DNA from: CAWJLS01 sp963843755
GTDB lineage: Bacteria > Acidobacteriota > Thermoanaerobaculia > Multivoradales > DATKCC01
Assembly: GCA_963843755.1 (NCBI GenBank)
Contig: CAWJLS010000008.1
Location: forward strand, 248,001-312,000
Reading direction: 5' to 3'
DNA length: 64,000 nt
Shown here: in pieces, positions 40,723 to 49,035 of the stretch
How the letters are laid out: each line of letters opens with the position of its first letter
How positions within the stretch are numbered: the stretch's first letter is position 1
The notes under the pieces: generated by a model
Databases searched by the model: none
The model's input: the letters and a program-made list of their open reading frames with translations, nothing else
What the model was told of the DNA's origin: nothing
Translations under genes and position numbers: made by a program

Positions 40723-41481
40723 ATGCGTCGATTCCTTCCCCTCCCGTCTCTGCTCAGCAAGCTCATTCTCCTGGCTCCGGTCCTGCTCCTGCTCGGGGCC
40801 CCGGCACCGGCCCGCGCCGCGACGGCGACGCCGCCGGACCCCGACGCCACCGGCCTGTCGGGCGCCGAGCGGCTCGACGCCCTGTTCGCGCGGGTCAAGG
40901 CGGCGCAGTCCAAGCTCCACTCGCTCGAGGCGAACTTCATGCAGCGCAAGGAGAGCGAGCTGTTCGTCGAGCCGGAGGTGGCCCGCGGGCGGTTCCTGTT
41001 CCTCGCCCCCGATCGGGTGCGCTGGGAGTTCACCGAGCCGAACCCGATGGTGGTGGTGATCGGCGAGGACACCATGACCACCTGGTACCGGGACCTGAAG
41101 CAGGCGGAGGTGCTGCCGGTCGGCCGCTACTCCGAGCAGGTCTTCAAGTACATGGGGGCGAGCGGCTCGCTCGAGACCCTGCTCGACTACTTCCGGGTGA
41201 GCGTCACCTTCCCGGACGATCCGAACGCGCCGTACCGGCTGAGCCTCGACCCGCGCTACCCGCGGATCGCCAAGCGCATCCAGTCGATGGACATCTGGAT
41301 CGACCACAAGATCTTCGTCCCGGTGCGCCTGCGCTATGTCGAGCCCGGCGGCGACTCGACCGACTACCGCTTCTCCGACCTCGAGATCAACCCGGACATC
41401 TCGCCGAAGCGCTTCGAGCTCGACCTGCCGCCGGACGTCGAGACCCGCGGCGACCGGTCCGGCGAGCAGACCTCGCCGTAG
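40723..41481 (+). CDS. lolA: Outer-membrane lipoprotein carrier protein LolA
   Basis: 252 residues with a signal peptide (11-33, ARA cleavage). The mature part has LHSLEANFMQRKESELF, ARGRFLFLAPDRVRWEFTEPNPMVVVI and TTWYRDLKQAEVLPV, typical of the LolA half-barrel that ferries lipoproteins across the periplasm. It shows that the organism has an outer membrane. Tgt follows after 14 bp. The first ATG with a signal sequence is chosen; there is no clear ribosome site. Confidence 0.88.
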   Translation: MRRFLPLPSLLSKLILLAPVLLLLGAPAPARAATATPPDPDATGLSGAERLDALFARVKAAQSKLHSLEANFMQRKESELFVEPEVARGRFLFLAPDRVRWEFTEPNPMVVVIGEDTMTTWYRDLKQAEVLPVGRYSEQVFKYMGASGSLETLLDYFRVSVTFPDDPNAPYRLSLDPRYPRIAKRIQSMDIWIDHKIFVPVRLRYVEPGGDSTDYRFSDLEINPDISPKRFELDLPPDVETRGDRSGEQTSP

Positions 41482-41495
41482 CGGATCGCGCCTCC

Positions 41496-42656
41496 GTGCT
41501 CACTTTCGAGGTCACCGCGACCGACGGCCGGGCGCGGCGGGGACGGCTGACCACGCCCCACGGCGTGGTCGAGACGCCGGCGTTCATGCCGGTGGGGACC
41601 CTGGGAGCGGTCAAGGGCGTGCCGCCGGACACCCTGGAGGCGATGGGTGCCCAGGTGATGCTGTCCAACCTGTACCACCTGACCCTGCGTCCGGGAATCG
41701 ACGTCATCGAAGGCCTGGGCGGGGTCCACGCCTTCACCTCATGGCGGCGGCCGATCCTCACCGACAGCGGTGGCTACCAGGTCTTCAGCCTGGCGGCCCG
41801 CCGGCGCATCGACGACGACGGGGTGTCGTTCCAGAGCCACGTCGACGGTGCGCCGCTCCGGTTCACCCCCGAGGGGGTGGTCGAGAGCCAGCTCCGCCTG
41901 GGGGTCGACATTGCCATGGTGCTCGACGAGTGCCCGCCCTGGCCGGTGAGCGAAGAGGGGGCAGCCGCGGCGGTCGACCGGACCCTCGCCTGGGCCGCCC
42001 GCTCGCGCGCGGCGTGGGAGCGCGGCCGGAGCGGAGGTGACGGGGCCCGTGACGGGGCAGGTGGGGACCGGGCCGGCGGGCTGTTCGGTATCGTCCAGGG
42101 CAGCGCCTACCGCGGCCTGCGCGAACGGGCGGCCGAGGCGACGGCGGCGCTCGGGTTCGACGGCTACGCCATCGGCGGGGTCAGCGTCGGCGAACCGGAC
42201 GCCCTGCGCCACGAGACGGTGGAGTGGACGGCGCCGGTGCTGCCCGCGGACCGCCCCCGCTACCTCATGGGCGTGGGCACCCCGGGCGACATCCTCCACG
42301 CCGTGCGCCAGGGGGTCGACCTGTTCGACTGCGTGCTGCCGGCGCGCAACGCCCGCCACGGGAATCTGTTCGCCCGCGGCGGCGTGGTCCGGCTCAAGAA
42401 CGCCCGCTACCGGGACGATCCTCTGCCGCCCGATCCGACCTGCCGATGCCCCACCTGCCGGCGGGTCAGCCGCGCTTTGCTCGCCCATTTGATCCGTTCC
42501 CACGAGATCACCGGGCTGGCGCTGGCGACAATCCACAACTTGAGCTTTTACCTTGACTTCATGGCCGAGATTCGCCAAGCTACCGCGTCCGGAACGCTTG
42601 CGGCGCTCAGTGACCCCGTCATCTCCGCTCCCCCGAACGAAGCGAGGAACCCTTGA
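41496..42656 (+). CDS. tgt: tRNA-guanine transglycosylase
   Basis: 386 residues from a GTG 14 bp after lolA. Signatures include TPAFMPVGTLGAVKGV, MLSNLYHLTLRPG, LTDSGGYQVFSL with the substrate-binding Asp, VDLFDCVLPARNARHGNLF with the nucleophilic Asp, and the zinc site CRCPTC plus a later His (LIRSHEITGL). It exchanges guanine-34 for preQ1 in queuosine tRNAs. An Arg/Gly/Asp-rich loop (about 176-196) is inserted before the FGIVQGSAYRGLRERAA block. The tgt-yajC-secDF order is widely conserved. Confidence 0.96.
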   Translation: MLTFEVTATDGRARRGRLTTPHGVVETPAFMPVGTLGAVKGVPPDTLEAMGAQVMLSNLYHLTLRPGIDVIEGLGGVHAFTSWRRPILTDSGGYQVFSLAARRRIDDDGVSFQSHVDGAPLRFTPEGVVESQLRLGVDIAMVLDECPPWPVSEEGAAAAVDRTLAWAARSRAAWERGRSGGDGARDGAGGDRAGGLFGIVQGSAYRGLRERAAEATAALGFDGYAIGGVSVGEPDALRHETVEWTAPVLPADRPRYLMGVGTPGDILHAVRQGVDLFDCVLPARNARHGNLFARGGVVRLKNARYRDDPLPPDPTCRCPTCRRVSRALLAHLIRSHEITGLALATIHNLSFYLDFMAEIRQATASGTLAALSDPVISAPPNEARNP

Positions 42657-42789
42657 AGCGTGGCTCTCGTCGACTTTGGTCGGGTGCCCCGCTCGGGGCC
42701 GGGGATCGGGGTCTGGCATCCGGGTGTCCGTACGCACCGGCGCCGTGGACGAACCGAGGCACGAACCAAGGCAGGAAGGGAAGGTCCCG

Positions 42790-43131
42790 ATGACGACAGC
42801 GTTTCAGGTGCTGCCGGCACTGCTCCAGCAGAGCCCGGGTGGCCTCGGTGCGATGATCGCCCAGCTCGCCCCGTTCATCCTCATCTTCATCATCTTCTGG
42901 GTGTTGCTGATCCAGCCGGCCCGTCGCCGGCAGAAGGCGCACCAGCAGATGCTCGAGGAGCTCAAGCGGGGAGACAAGGTGGTGACCAACGGCGGTCTCC
43001 ACGGCGAGGTCGCGGGTATCGAGGACGGCGTCGTGTTCCTCAAGATCTCAGACAACGTGAAGGTCCGCGTCTCCAAGTCGGCCGTGGCCGGTCTCCAGGG
43101 CGAGGCGGAGCCGGGAGGTGGTAAGCAATGA
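42790..43131 (+). CDS. yajC: Sec translocase accessory subunit YajC
   Basis: 113 residues. One membrane helix (LAPFILIFIIFWVLLIQPARRRQKAHQQML) is followed by the small cytoplasmic domain LKRGDKVVTNGGLHGEVAGIEDGVVFLKI. It associates with SecDF. The ATG at 42790 follows GGGAAGGTCCCG. The stop overlaps the secD ATG by four bases. Confidence 0.95.
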   Translation: MTTAFQVLPALLQQSPGGLGAMIAQLAPFILIFIIFWVLLIQPARRRQKAHQQMLEELKRGDKVVTNGGLHGEVAGIEDGVVFLKISDNVKVRVSKSAVAGLQGEAEPGGGKQ

Positions 43132-44702
43132 ACCGTAGTCTGCTCTGGCGTGGCCTCCTGATCCTGTTCATCGTCGGGATCCTGGCGCTCTCCGCCTATC
43201 CGCTGGACCAGAAGCTCAAGCTCGGCCTCGATCTTCGCGGCGGCATGCACCTGGTCCTCAAGGTGAAGACCGAGGACGCGGTGGGTGCCGAGACCGAGTC
43301 CGACATGGACCGCCTGCGGCGTGTCCTCGACGACGAGGACATCAAGGGCGCCGAGACCAAGAAGACCACCGACACCACCTTCCTGCTCACCGGCGTCGGG
43401 CCGTCCGACGACTCCAAGCTCGAAGACGTCGTCGACAAGTATCTGACCCACTGGCGCTCGGAGCGCACCGCGGACGGCGTGGTCTTCGAGATGCGCGACT
43501 CCTACCAGGCCGAGACCCGGCGGCTCGCGGTCTCCCAGGCGATCCAGACCATCCGCAACCGGATCGACGCATTCGGCGTCTCCGAGCCGGTGATCGTGGC
43601 GCAGCCCGACAAGGAGCGCATCGTCGTCCAGCTCCCGGGCGTCGACGACCCCGAGCGGGTCAAGAAGCTGATCAAGGACACGGCGTTCCTCGAGTTCCGC
43701 ATCGTCGAGTATCCCGAGGGCGGCGGCAGCGCCTCGAGCCGTGACGAGATCCTGTCCCACTACGGCGGCACCCTTCCGGACGACGTCCAGATCAAGGTCG
43801 AGGACATCCGAAACGATCAGACCAAGGAGGTCGTCGGCCAGCGCTACTACGCGGTCGAGGCGTCCTCGGCCGTCACCGGCCGCGACCTCAAGAACGCCCA
43901 TTCGGGGCTCGGCCAGTTCCAGGAGCCGGTGGTCAACTTCAGCATGACGCCGGAAGGGGCCGACAAGTTCGGCAAGCTGACCGGCGACAACGTGGGCCGC
44001 TACCTGGCGATCGTGCTCGACGGCAAGATCGTCTCCGCGCCGCGCATCAACAGCCGGATCTCCGACAGCGGCGTGATCGAAGGCAGCTTCACCCAGGAAC
44101 AGGTCCAGGACCTGTCGACGGCGCTCCGTTCGGGCGCCCTGCCGGCAGGCATTCAGTACCTGGAGGAGCGCACGGTCGGGCCGACCCTGGGTCAGGACTC
44201 GATCGACGAGGGGCTCCGCGCGGGCATGCTGGGCGGCGTCCTGGTCGTCCTGACCATGCTGGTCGTCTACAAGCGCGCCGGCATCAACGCGGTGCTGGCG
44301 CTGGCCCTCAACGTGGTCCTGGTGTTCGGCTCTCTGGCCTACTTCAAGGCCACGCTGACGCTGCCCGGCATCGCCGGCATCATCCTGACGATCGGCATGG
44401 CGGTCGACGCCAACGTGCTCGTGTTCGAGCGCATCCGGGAGGAGCTGCACCGCGGCCGGACGGTCCGCTCGGCGATCGCCAACGGCTTCGACAAGGCCCG
44501 CTCGTCGATCTACGACGCGAACATCACGACGCTGATCGCCGCCCTGTTCCTCTTCCAGTTCGGAACCGGCCCGATCCGCGGCTTCGCCGTCACCCTGTCC
44601 GTCGGTATCTTCTCGTCGATCTTCACGGCGCTCTTCGTCAGCCGCTGGTTGTTCGACGTCGTGACCAAGCGGCGCGGCAAGATCGAAAAACTGTCCATCT
44701 GA
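43128..44702 (+). CDS. secD: Protein translocase subunit SecD
   Basis: 524 residues. TM1 is at the N-terminus, followed by LKLGLDLRGGMHLVLKV, the periplasmic P1 domain with IRNRIDAFGVSEPVI and VQLPGVDDPERVKKLI, then five C-terminal helices with GIILTIGMAVDANVLVFERIREEL (the conserved Asp of the proton path). SecDF uses the proton gradient to pull proteins through SecYEG. It is coupled to yajC and followed by secF after 28 bp. Confidence 0.97.
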   Translation: MNRSLLWRGLLILFIVGILALSAYPLDQKLKLGLDLRGGMHLVLKVKTEDAVGAETESDMDRLRRVLDDEDIKGAETKKTTDTTFLLTGVGPSDDSKLEDVVDKYLTHWRSERTADGVVFEMRDSYQAETRRLAVSQAIQTIRNRIDAFGVSEPVIVAQPDKERIVVQLPGVDDPERVKKLIKDTAFLEFRIVEYPEGGGSASSRDEILSHYGGTLPDDVQIKVEDIRNDQTKEVVGQRYYAVEASSAVTGRDLKNAHSGLGQFQEPVVNFSMTPEGADKFGKLTGDNVGRYLAIVLDGKIVSAPRINSRISDSGVIEGSFTQEQVQDLSTALRSGALPAGIQYLEERTVGPTLGQDSIDEGLRAGMLGGVLVVLTMLVVYKRAGINAVLALALNVVLVFGSLAYFKATLTLPGIAGIILTIGMAVDANVLVFERIREELHRGRTVRSAIANGFDKARSSIYDANITTLIAALFLFQFGTGPIRGFAVTLSVGIFSSIFTALFVSRWLFDVVTKRRGKIEKLSI

Positions 44703-44730
44703 GAGCCGACCACGAGGCGAGGAGAACGGA

Positions 44731-46053
44731 ATGGAGTTTCTGCGCGACACCCACATCGATTTCATGAAGTACCGCAAGGGCTTCGTGGTCGTTTCGGCGG
44801 CTCTGGTGCTGGTCAGCGTGCTGGCGGTCTTCGTCCACGGCAAGCTGAACATGGGCATCGACTTCGCCGGTGGTACCCAGCTCACCCTGAAGTTCCAGCA
44901 GTACCCGGAGGTCAACGACCTGCGCGGGGTGCTGGAGGTCGCCGGATTCGACGACGCAGTGATCCAGCGCTTCGGTGAGGCCGACTCGAACGAGGTGCTG
45001 ATCAAGACGCCTCAGATCAAGGGCGACGCGGCGGACCAGGCGCAAGCGGCGGACGACGCCGGTACGGCCAGCCCTGCGGCGGATGGCACCGACCAGGCGG
45101 CCGCCGCGACCGACCAGGGGGATCAGGGCGAGCAGGCCGACCAGGAGCAGGCGAGCGCCGAGGAAGGCAGCCAGTCGACCGTCCTCCAGGCGCTCGACGA
45201 GAAGTACAACCCGGGCGGCGGCTTCGACCTCAACCGCGTCGGCGCCGAGGCGATCGGCACCGAGCTGACCAAGCTCGACCCCGACGGCGTGGCGGCCCAG
45301 GACCCCGACACGGCCCAGGACTACTACTCGGGCATCGGCGAGGCGATCGTCGCCGCCCGCCAGGAGAAGGGCATCTTCTCTTCCTGGGACCAGGTGACCT
45401 CGGCCAAGGACGTGAGCCAGAAGGTCTTCGACGCGCTCAAGAACGACAACGCCACCCTCGGCTCCTTCTCGCTGCTCGCCGCCGAGCACGTCGGGCCCCA
45501 GATCGGCCGCGAGCTGCGCACCAAGGGCATCCTGGCGGTCGTCCTGTCGCTGGTCGGCATGCTGCTCTACATCTGGCTCCGGTTCGAGCTGCGGTTCGGC
45601 GTCGGTGCCCTGGTGGCGGTGTTCCACGACGTGATGGTGGTCCTGGGGCTCTACGCCCTGATGAACTACGAGTTCAACCTGACGTCGATCGCGGCCTTCC
45701 TGACGCTGGTCGGCTACTCGGTGAACGACACCGTGGTCATCTTCGACCGCGTGCGCGAGAACATGCGCCGCTCCCGGCGGGAGCCGCTGCGCGACATCCT
45801 CAACGCGAGCATCAACCAGACCCTGTCGCGGACGATGCTGACCTCCGGCACGACGCTGCTGGCGGTCGGGGCGCTGCTGCTCTTCGGCGGCGACGTCCTG
45901 CGCGGGTTCTCCTTCGTCCTGACGGTCGGTATCGTCGTCGGCACCTACTCGTCGGTCTATGTGGCGAGCCCGTTCGCCATGCTCTGGGAGACCCTGTTCG
46001 GCTCCGAGGCCAAGGCCCGCCGAAGCAGCTCGTCGAACAGCAAAGCGGCCTAG
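44731..46053 (+). CDS. secF: Protein translocase subunit SecF with large periplasmic insertion
   Basis: 440 residues against about 320 in E. coli. The start MEFLRDTHIDFMKYRKG and LNMGIDFAGGTQLTLKF, and the C-terminal helices with FLTLVGYSVNDTVVIFDRVRENM, are standard. Between VLIKTPQ (about residue 94) and HVGPQIGRELRTKG (about 254) lies an insertion of more than 100 residues. It consists of an Ala/Asp/Gln-rich linker and a folded-looking part (GGGFDLNRVGAEAIGTEL, IFSSWDQVTSAKDVSQKV) that recalls helix-hairpin-helix units. It sits in the periplasmic P4 domain. The ATG follows GCGAGGAG. Confidence 0.95.
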   Translation: MEFLRDTHIDFMKYRKGFVVVSAALVLVSVLAVFVHGKLNMGIDFAGGTQLTLKFQQYPEVNDLRGVLEVAGFDDAVIQRFGEADSNEVLIKTPQIKGDAADQAQAADDAGTASPAADGTDQAAAATDQGDQGEQADQEQASAEEGSQSTVLQALDEKYNPGGGFDLNRVGAEAIGTELTKLDPDGVAAQDPDTAQDYYSGIGEAIVAARQEKGIFSSWDQVTSAKDVSQKVFDALKNDNATLGSFSLLAAEHVGPQIGRELRTKGILAVVLSLVGMLLYIWLRFELRFGVGALVAVFHDVMVVLGLYALMNYEFNLTSIAAFLTLVGYSVNDTVVIFDRVRENMRRSRREPLRDILNASINQTLSRTMLTSGTTLLAVGALLLFGGDVLRGFSFVLTVGIVVGTYSSVYVASPFAMLWETLFGSEAKARRSSSSNSKAA

Positions 46054-46055
46054 GT

Positions 46056-46069
46056 CGCCCCGAGGGGCG
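46056..46069 (+). terminator. Small hairpin after secF
   Basis: CGCCC and GGGCG pair around CGAG, three bases after the secF stop codon. It is a weak candidate end for the lolA-secF transcript. Confidence 0.35.
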
Positions 46070-46120
46070 GCCCCGCCGTGATCGGCGCACGCGCCGGCGC
46101 CGCCACTTCAGGGCCTGCGC

Positions 46121-46126
46121 TATAGT
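46121..46126 (+). promoter_or_regulatory. -10 element TATAGT before rsh
   Basis: GCTATAGT stands 36 bp before the ATG at 46163. The -35 region is GC-rich and not recognisable. Confidence 0.4.
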
Positions 46127-46162
46127 TCGTCGACGGGCTCCTTCCGAGTCCGTCGGACGACG

Positions 46163-48415
46163 ATGGCCCCTTCCCGAGAGAAGCTCCCCCCACCCCCGGT
46201 GCCCAGCCCGGGGGTGGTTCGCTTCGACGACATCCTGCACCGCCTGGAGGCCCGTGGCCGGGTGTTCGACGAGGCCTTCCTGCGCCAGGTCTACGTCTTC
46301 TCCGCGCAGGCCCACCGGGACCAGACCCGCCGCTCCGGCGAGCCGTACCTGACCCACCCGCTGTCGGTCGCCTACCTGCTGGCCGACCTCAAGTTCGACC
46401 AGACCTGCGTCGCGGTCGGGCTGCTCCACGACGTCCTCGAAGACACCCTCACCACCAAGGAGACGCTGGAGCAGACCTTCGGCGCCGAGGTGACGGAGCT
46501 GGTCGACGGCCTGACCAAGCTGGCCCGCCACGAGTACGTGCGGCGCGACGACGCCCAGGCGGAGACCTTCCGCAAGATGATCCTGGCCTCGGCCAAGGAC
46601 ATCCGGGTGATCCTGGTCAAGCTGGCGGACCGTCTGCACAACATGCAGACGCTGGAGCACCTGCCCCCGGAGAAGCGCCGGCGGATCTCCCGCGAGACGC
46701 TCGAGATCTACGCGCCGATCGCCCATCGCCTCGGCATGGCGCGCGTCAAGGGCGACCTTGAGGACCTCGCGTTCTACTACCTCTACCCGCACCAGTACGC
46801 CGAGCTCCACTCGCGGCTTGCCGAGAAGCTCAAGGTCGGCAAGGAGTCGATCAGCTCGTTGCGGGTGCGCCTGGCCAAGGCGCTCGAGGAGTCGGGCATC
46901 GAGGCCGACATCAGCTACCGGGTCAAGCGGTCGTACTCGATCTACCAAAAGCTCCGGCGCCAGGGGATCGACATCTCCCAGCTCTACGACTACCTGGCCT
47001 TCCGGATCGTCACCCACGATCTCAAGGACACTTACGCGGCCCTCGGCGTGGTGCACCAGGTGTGGCGGCCGATTCCGGGGCGGTTCAAGGACTACATCGC
47101 CATGCCGAAGCCGAACCTCTACCAGTCGTTGCACACGACGGTGGTGGGGGAGCGCGGCCAGCCGTTCGAGGTGCAGATCCGGACCCGGGAGATGGACCTG
47201 GTGGCCGAGGAGGGGATCGCCGCCCACTGGCACTACAAGGAGGGCACCGACCAGCCCAAGGAGAGCGATCCCAACATCCTGTGGCTGCGCCAGCTCCTCG
47301 AGTGGCAGAAGGAGGTCCAGGATCCGCGAACCTTCCTGACCAGCCTCAAGATCGACCTCTACCCGGAGGAGGTCTACGTCTTCACCCCCAAGGGGGAGGT
47401 CCTGTCGTTCCCGCGCGGCGTGACGCCGATCGACTTCGCCTACAAGATCCACACGGAGCTCGGCCATCAGTGCTCCGGCGCCCGGGTCAACGGCAAGCTG
47501 GTGCCGCTGCGCACCAAGCTCCACAACGGCGACATGGTCGAGGTGCTGACCAACCCGAACCGTCATCCGAGCCGCGACTGGCTCAACTTCGTCGCCACCA
47601 CCCGGGCCAAGAGCAAGATCCGCCACTGGCTCAACACCCAGCAGAAGCGCCGGGCGGTGGAGATCGGCCGCCGCCTGCTCGAGAAGGAGATCCGCAAGTA
47701 CAGGCTGAGCCCCAAGAAGCTGCTCGATGGTGAGACGTTCGACCGCTTCCTGAAGGAAGAGGGGCTGGCGAACCTCGACGACATGCTGTCGAAGGTCGGC
47801 TTCGGCAAGCTGCCGCCGCGGGGCGCGGTGGAGCGGCTGGCGCCGGAGGAGCTGGGCGGCGAGCGCGGCGAGGAGCCCGGGCGCCTACGCCAGGCGGTGA
47901 CCCGCCTGCTGCCCGGTCGCGGCGACGGCCCGATCCTGGTCAAGGGCCACGGCGACCTGCTGGCCTACATGGCCAAGTGCTGCAACCCGCTGCCCGGCGA
48001 GCGGATCGTCGGCTACATCACCCGTGGCCGGGGTGTTTCGGTCCACTCGGTCGACTGTCCCAACGTCAAGAACCTCATGTACAACCCCGAGCGGGAGATC
48101 GAGGTCCGCTGGGCCAAGGAGGTGGACGAGGTCTTCGGCGCGACCCTGTTCATCGAGACCGAGGACCAGAAGGGGATGCTGGCCAAGCTCACCCAGGTGG
48201 TCGCCGAGTACAAGTCGAACATCACCAACATCGGCGCCCGCACCACCGAGACCGGCCACGGCCTGATCGAGATGAAGCTCGAGGTCCGGGACCGCAAGCA
48301 CCTGCTCAAGATCCTCCAGGGCCTGCGCAAGGCGACCGGCGTGCTCCGGGTGACGCGGCAGATGTCCGCGTCGAGCTCGGGGAGCGCCGTGGCGTCCCGG
48401 TCGGGATCGGGGTAG
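46163..48415 (+). CDS. rsh: Bifunctional (p)ppGpp synthetase/hydrolase (RelA/SpoT homologue)
   Basis: 750 residues with all domains. The hydrolase HD motif GLLHDVLEDT (His89-Asp90) and VKLADRLHNMQTLEHL are intact, so it can degrade ppGpp. The synthetase follows: YRVKRSYSIYQKLRRQG, LYDYLAFRIV and FKDYIAMPKPNLYQSLHTTV. TGS is VYVFTPKGEVLSFPRGVTPIDFAYKIH. The zinc-finger-like CCNPLPGERIVGYITRGRG and a C-terminal ACT domain complete the sensor half. It controls the stringent response. An Arg/Glu/Gly linker lies before the zinc-finger part. Confidence 0.96.
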   Translation: MAPSREKLPPPPVPSPGVVRFDDILHRLEARGRVFDEAFLRQVYVFSAQAHRDQTRRSGEPYLTHPLSVAYLLADLKFDQTCVAVGLLHDVLEDTLTTKETLEQTFGAEVTELVDGLTKLARHEYVRRDDAQAETFRKMILASAKDIRVILVKLADRLHNMQTLEHLPPEKRRRISRETLEIYAPIAHRLGMARVKGDLEDLAFYYLYPHQYAELHSRLAEKLKVGKESISSLRVRLAKALEESGIEADISYRVKRSYSIYQKLRRQGIDISQLYDYLAFRIVTHDLKDTYAALGVVHQVWRPIPGRFKDYIAMPKPNLYQSLHTTVVGERGQPFEVQIRTREMDLVAEEGIAAHWHYKEGTDQPKESDPNILWLRQLLEWQKEVQDPRTFLTSLKIDLYPEEVYVFTPKGEVLSFPRGVTPIDFAYKIHTELGHQCSGARVNGKLVPLRTKLHNGDMVEVLTNPNRHPSRDWLNFVATTRAKSKIRHWLNTQQKRRAVEIGRRLLEKEIRKYRLSPKKLLDGETFDRFLKEEGLANLDDMLSKVGFGKLPPRGAVERLAPEELGGERGEEPGRLRQAVTRLLPGRGDGPILVKGHGDLLAYMAKCCNPLPGERIVGYITRGRGVSVHSVDCPNVKNLMYNPEREIEVRWAKEVDEVFGATLFIETEDQKGMLAKLTQVVAEYKSNITNIGARTTETGHGLIEMKLEVRDRKHLLKILQGLRKATGVLRVTRQMSASSSGSAVASRSGSG

Positions 48416-48429
48416 GGCGGATACACGTC

Positions 48430-48464
48430 GACCGTTCGGAGGCCGTGGCGCGGCCTCCGCGGTC
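48430..48464. terminator. Bidirectional hairpin between rsh and rpmB
   Basis: GGAGGCCG (48438-48445) pairs with CGGCCTCC (48451-48458), and an outer GACC/GGTC pair extends it. It lies between the convergent ends of rsh and rpmB. Confidence 0.6.
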
Positions 48465-48496
48465 GGTGTTCGCTGGTGCGGGGAAGTCGAGCTGCT

Positions 48497-48730
48497 CTAA
48501 CTGGTCGCGGCGGTCTCTTCGTCCGGAGCCCACTGACGAACCGGCGCCTTGGTCACCTTGCCGCTCCGGAGGCACCGGGTGCAGACGGCGATGCGCTGCA
48601 CGGTTCCGTCCACGAGGGCACGAACGCGCTGGAGATTCGGCTTGAACGTGCGCTTGGTCACGTTGTGGGCATGGCTGATGCTCGATCCGGAGACCGTCGA
48701 CTTTCCGCAGATGTGGCACTGCCTGGGCAT
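48497..48730 (-). CDS. rpmB: Ribosomal protein bL28
   Basis: 77 residues, the normal size. MPRQCHICGKSTVSGSSISHAHNVTKRTFKPNLQ and the later CTRCLRSGKV are diagnostic; four cysteines indicate the zinc-binding form. The ATG at 48730 is chosen because AAGGAGC precedes it and the family begins there; an upstream in-frame start is less likely. Its promoter is at 48763-48791. Confidence 0.97.
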   Translation of the reverse strand: MPRQCHICGKSTVSGSSISHAHNVTKRTFKPNLQRVRALVDGTVQRIAVCTRCLRSGKVTKAPVRQWAPDEETAATS

Positions 48731-48762
48731 GATGAGCTCCTTCGGGTCAGTCCGAACGGCGA

Positions 48763-48791
48763 AGGGTAGCAGATGGATCGAGGCGTCGCAA
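48763..48791 (-). promoter_or_regulatory. Promoter of rpmB
   Basis: Minus strand: TTGCGA (48791-48786), 17 bp, TGC-extended TACCCT (48768-48763). The spacing and the TGC before the -10 match other promoters in this window. Confidence 0.55.
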
Positions 48792-48912
48792 GGGTGGATC
48801 GCCGCCACCGACGGTCGCGCGTGGCGGCAGGCTCCCGGGCTCTGCTGCGTCGCGGGACCGCACCGGCTCCCAGGGGAGGCCGTGGGGCTTGCGTTTCGGC
48901 TCCATCGGCGGG
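48792..48912. other. Divergent intergenic region rpmB / pilM, outer part
   Basis: Together with the flanking promoters and leader it makes up a 305-bp gap (48731-49035). This part has no supported gene. A palindrome TATAGCTATA follows at 48913-48922, 14 bp before the pilM -35 box, where a regulator could bind. Confidence 0.4.
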
Positions 48913-48936
48913 TATAGCTATAGCTGTATTTGCAGC

Positions 48937-48965
48937 TTGACAGCGCCAGTTTCCGGTGCTAGCCT
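48937..48965 (+). promoter_or_regulatory. Strong promoter of the pil operon
   Basis: TTGACA (48937-48942), 17 bp, TAGCCT (48960-48965), with GGTGC directly before the -10. The GGTGCTAGC string is identical to that of the FYDLN-acid promoter. Confidence 0.65.
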
Positions 48966-48968
48966 CCA

Positions 48969-49000
48969 GCGAAGCTTTAAGGAACCAGTCCTAAGTTCGC
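48969..49000 (+). promoter_or_regulatory. Leader stem-loop of the pil mRNA
   Basis: GCGAA (48969-48973) pairs with TTCGC (48996-49000), and an inner CTT-AGG / CCTAAG stem encloses AACCAGT. It would begin at or near the predicted transcript start. It does not match the c-di-GMP (GEMM) aptamers that precede pilus genes in some bacteria. Confidence 0.4.
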
Positions 49001-49035
49001 AAGAAACCGAGGATTTCGGGGGAGTCTCCAGGGCC

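Noticed and set aside
48966..49035. c-di-GMP riboswitch before pilM
   Set aside because: The leader can fold, but the conserved GEMM-I and GEMM-II aptamer sequences are absent.
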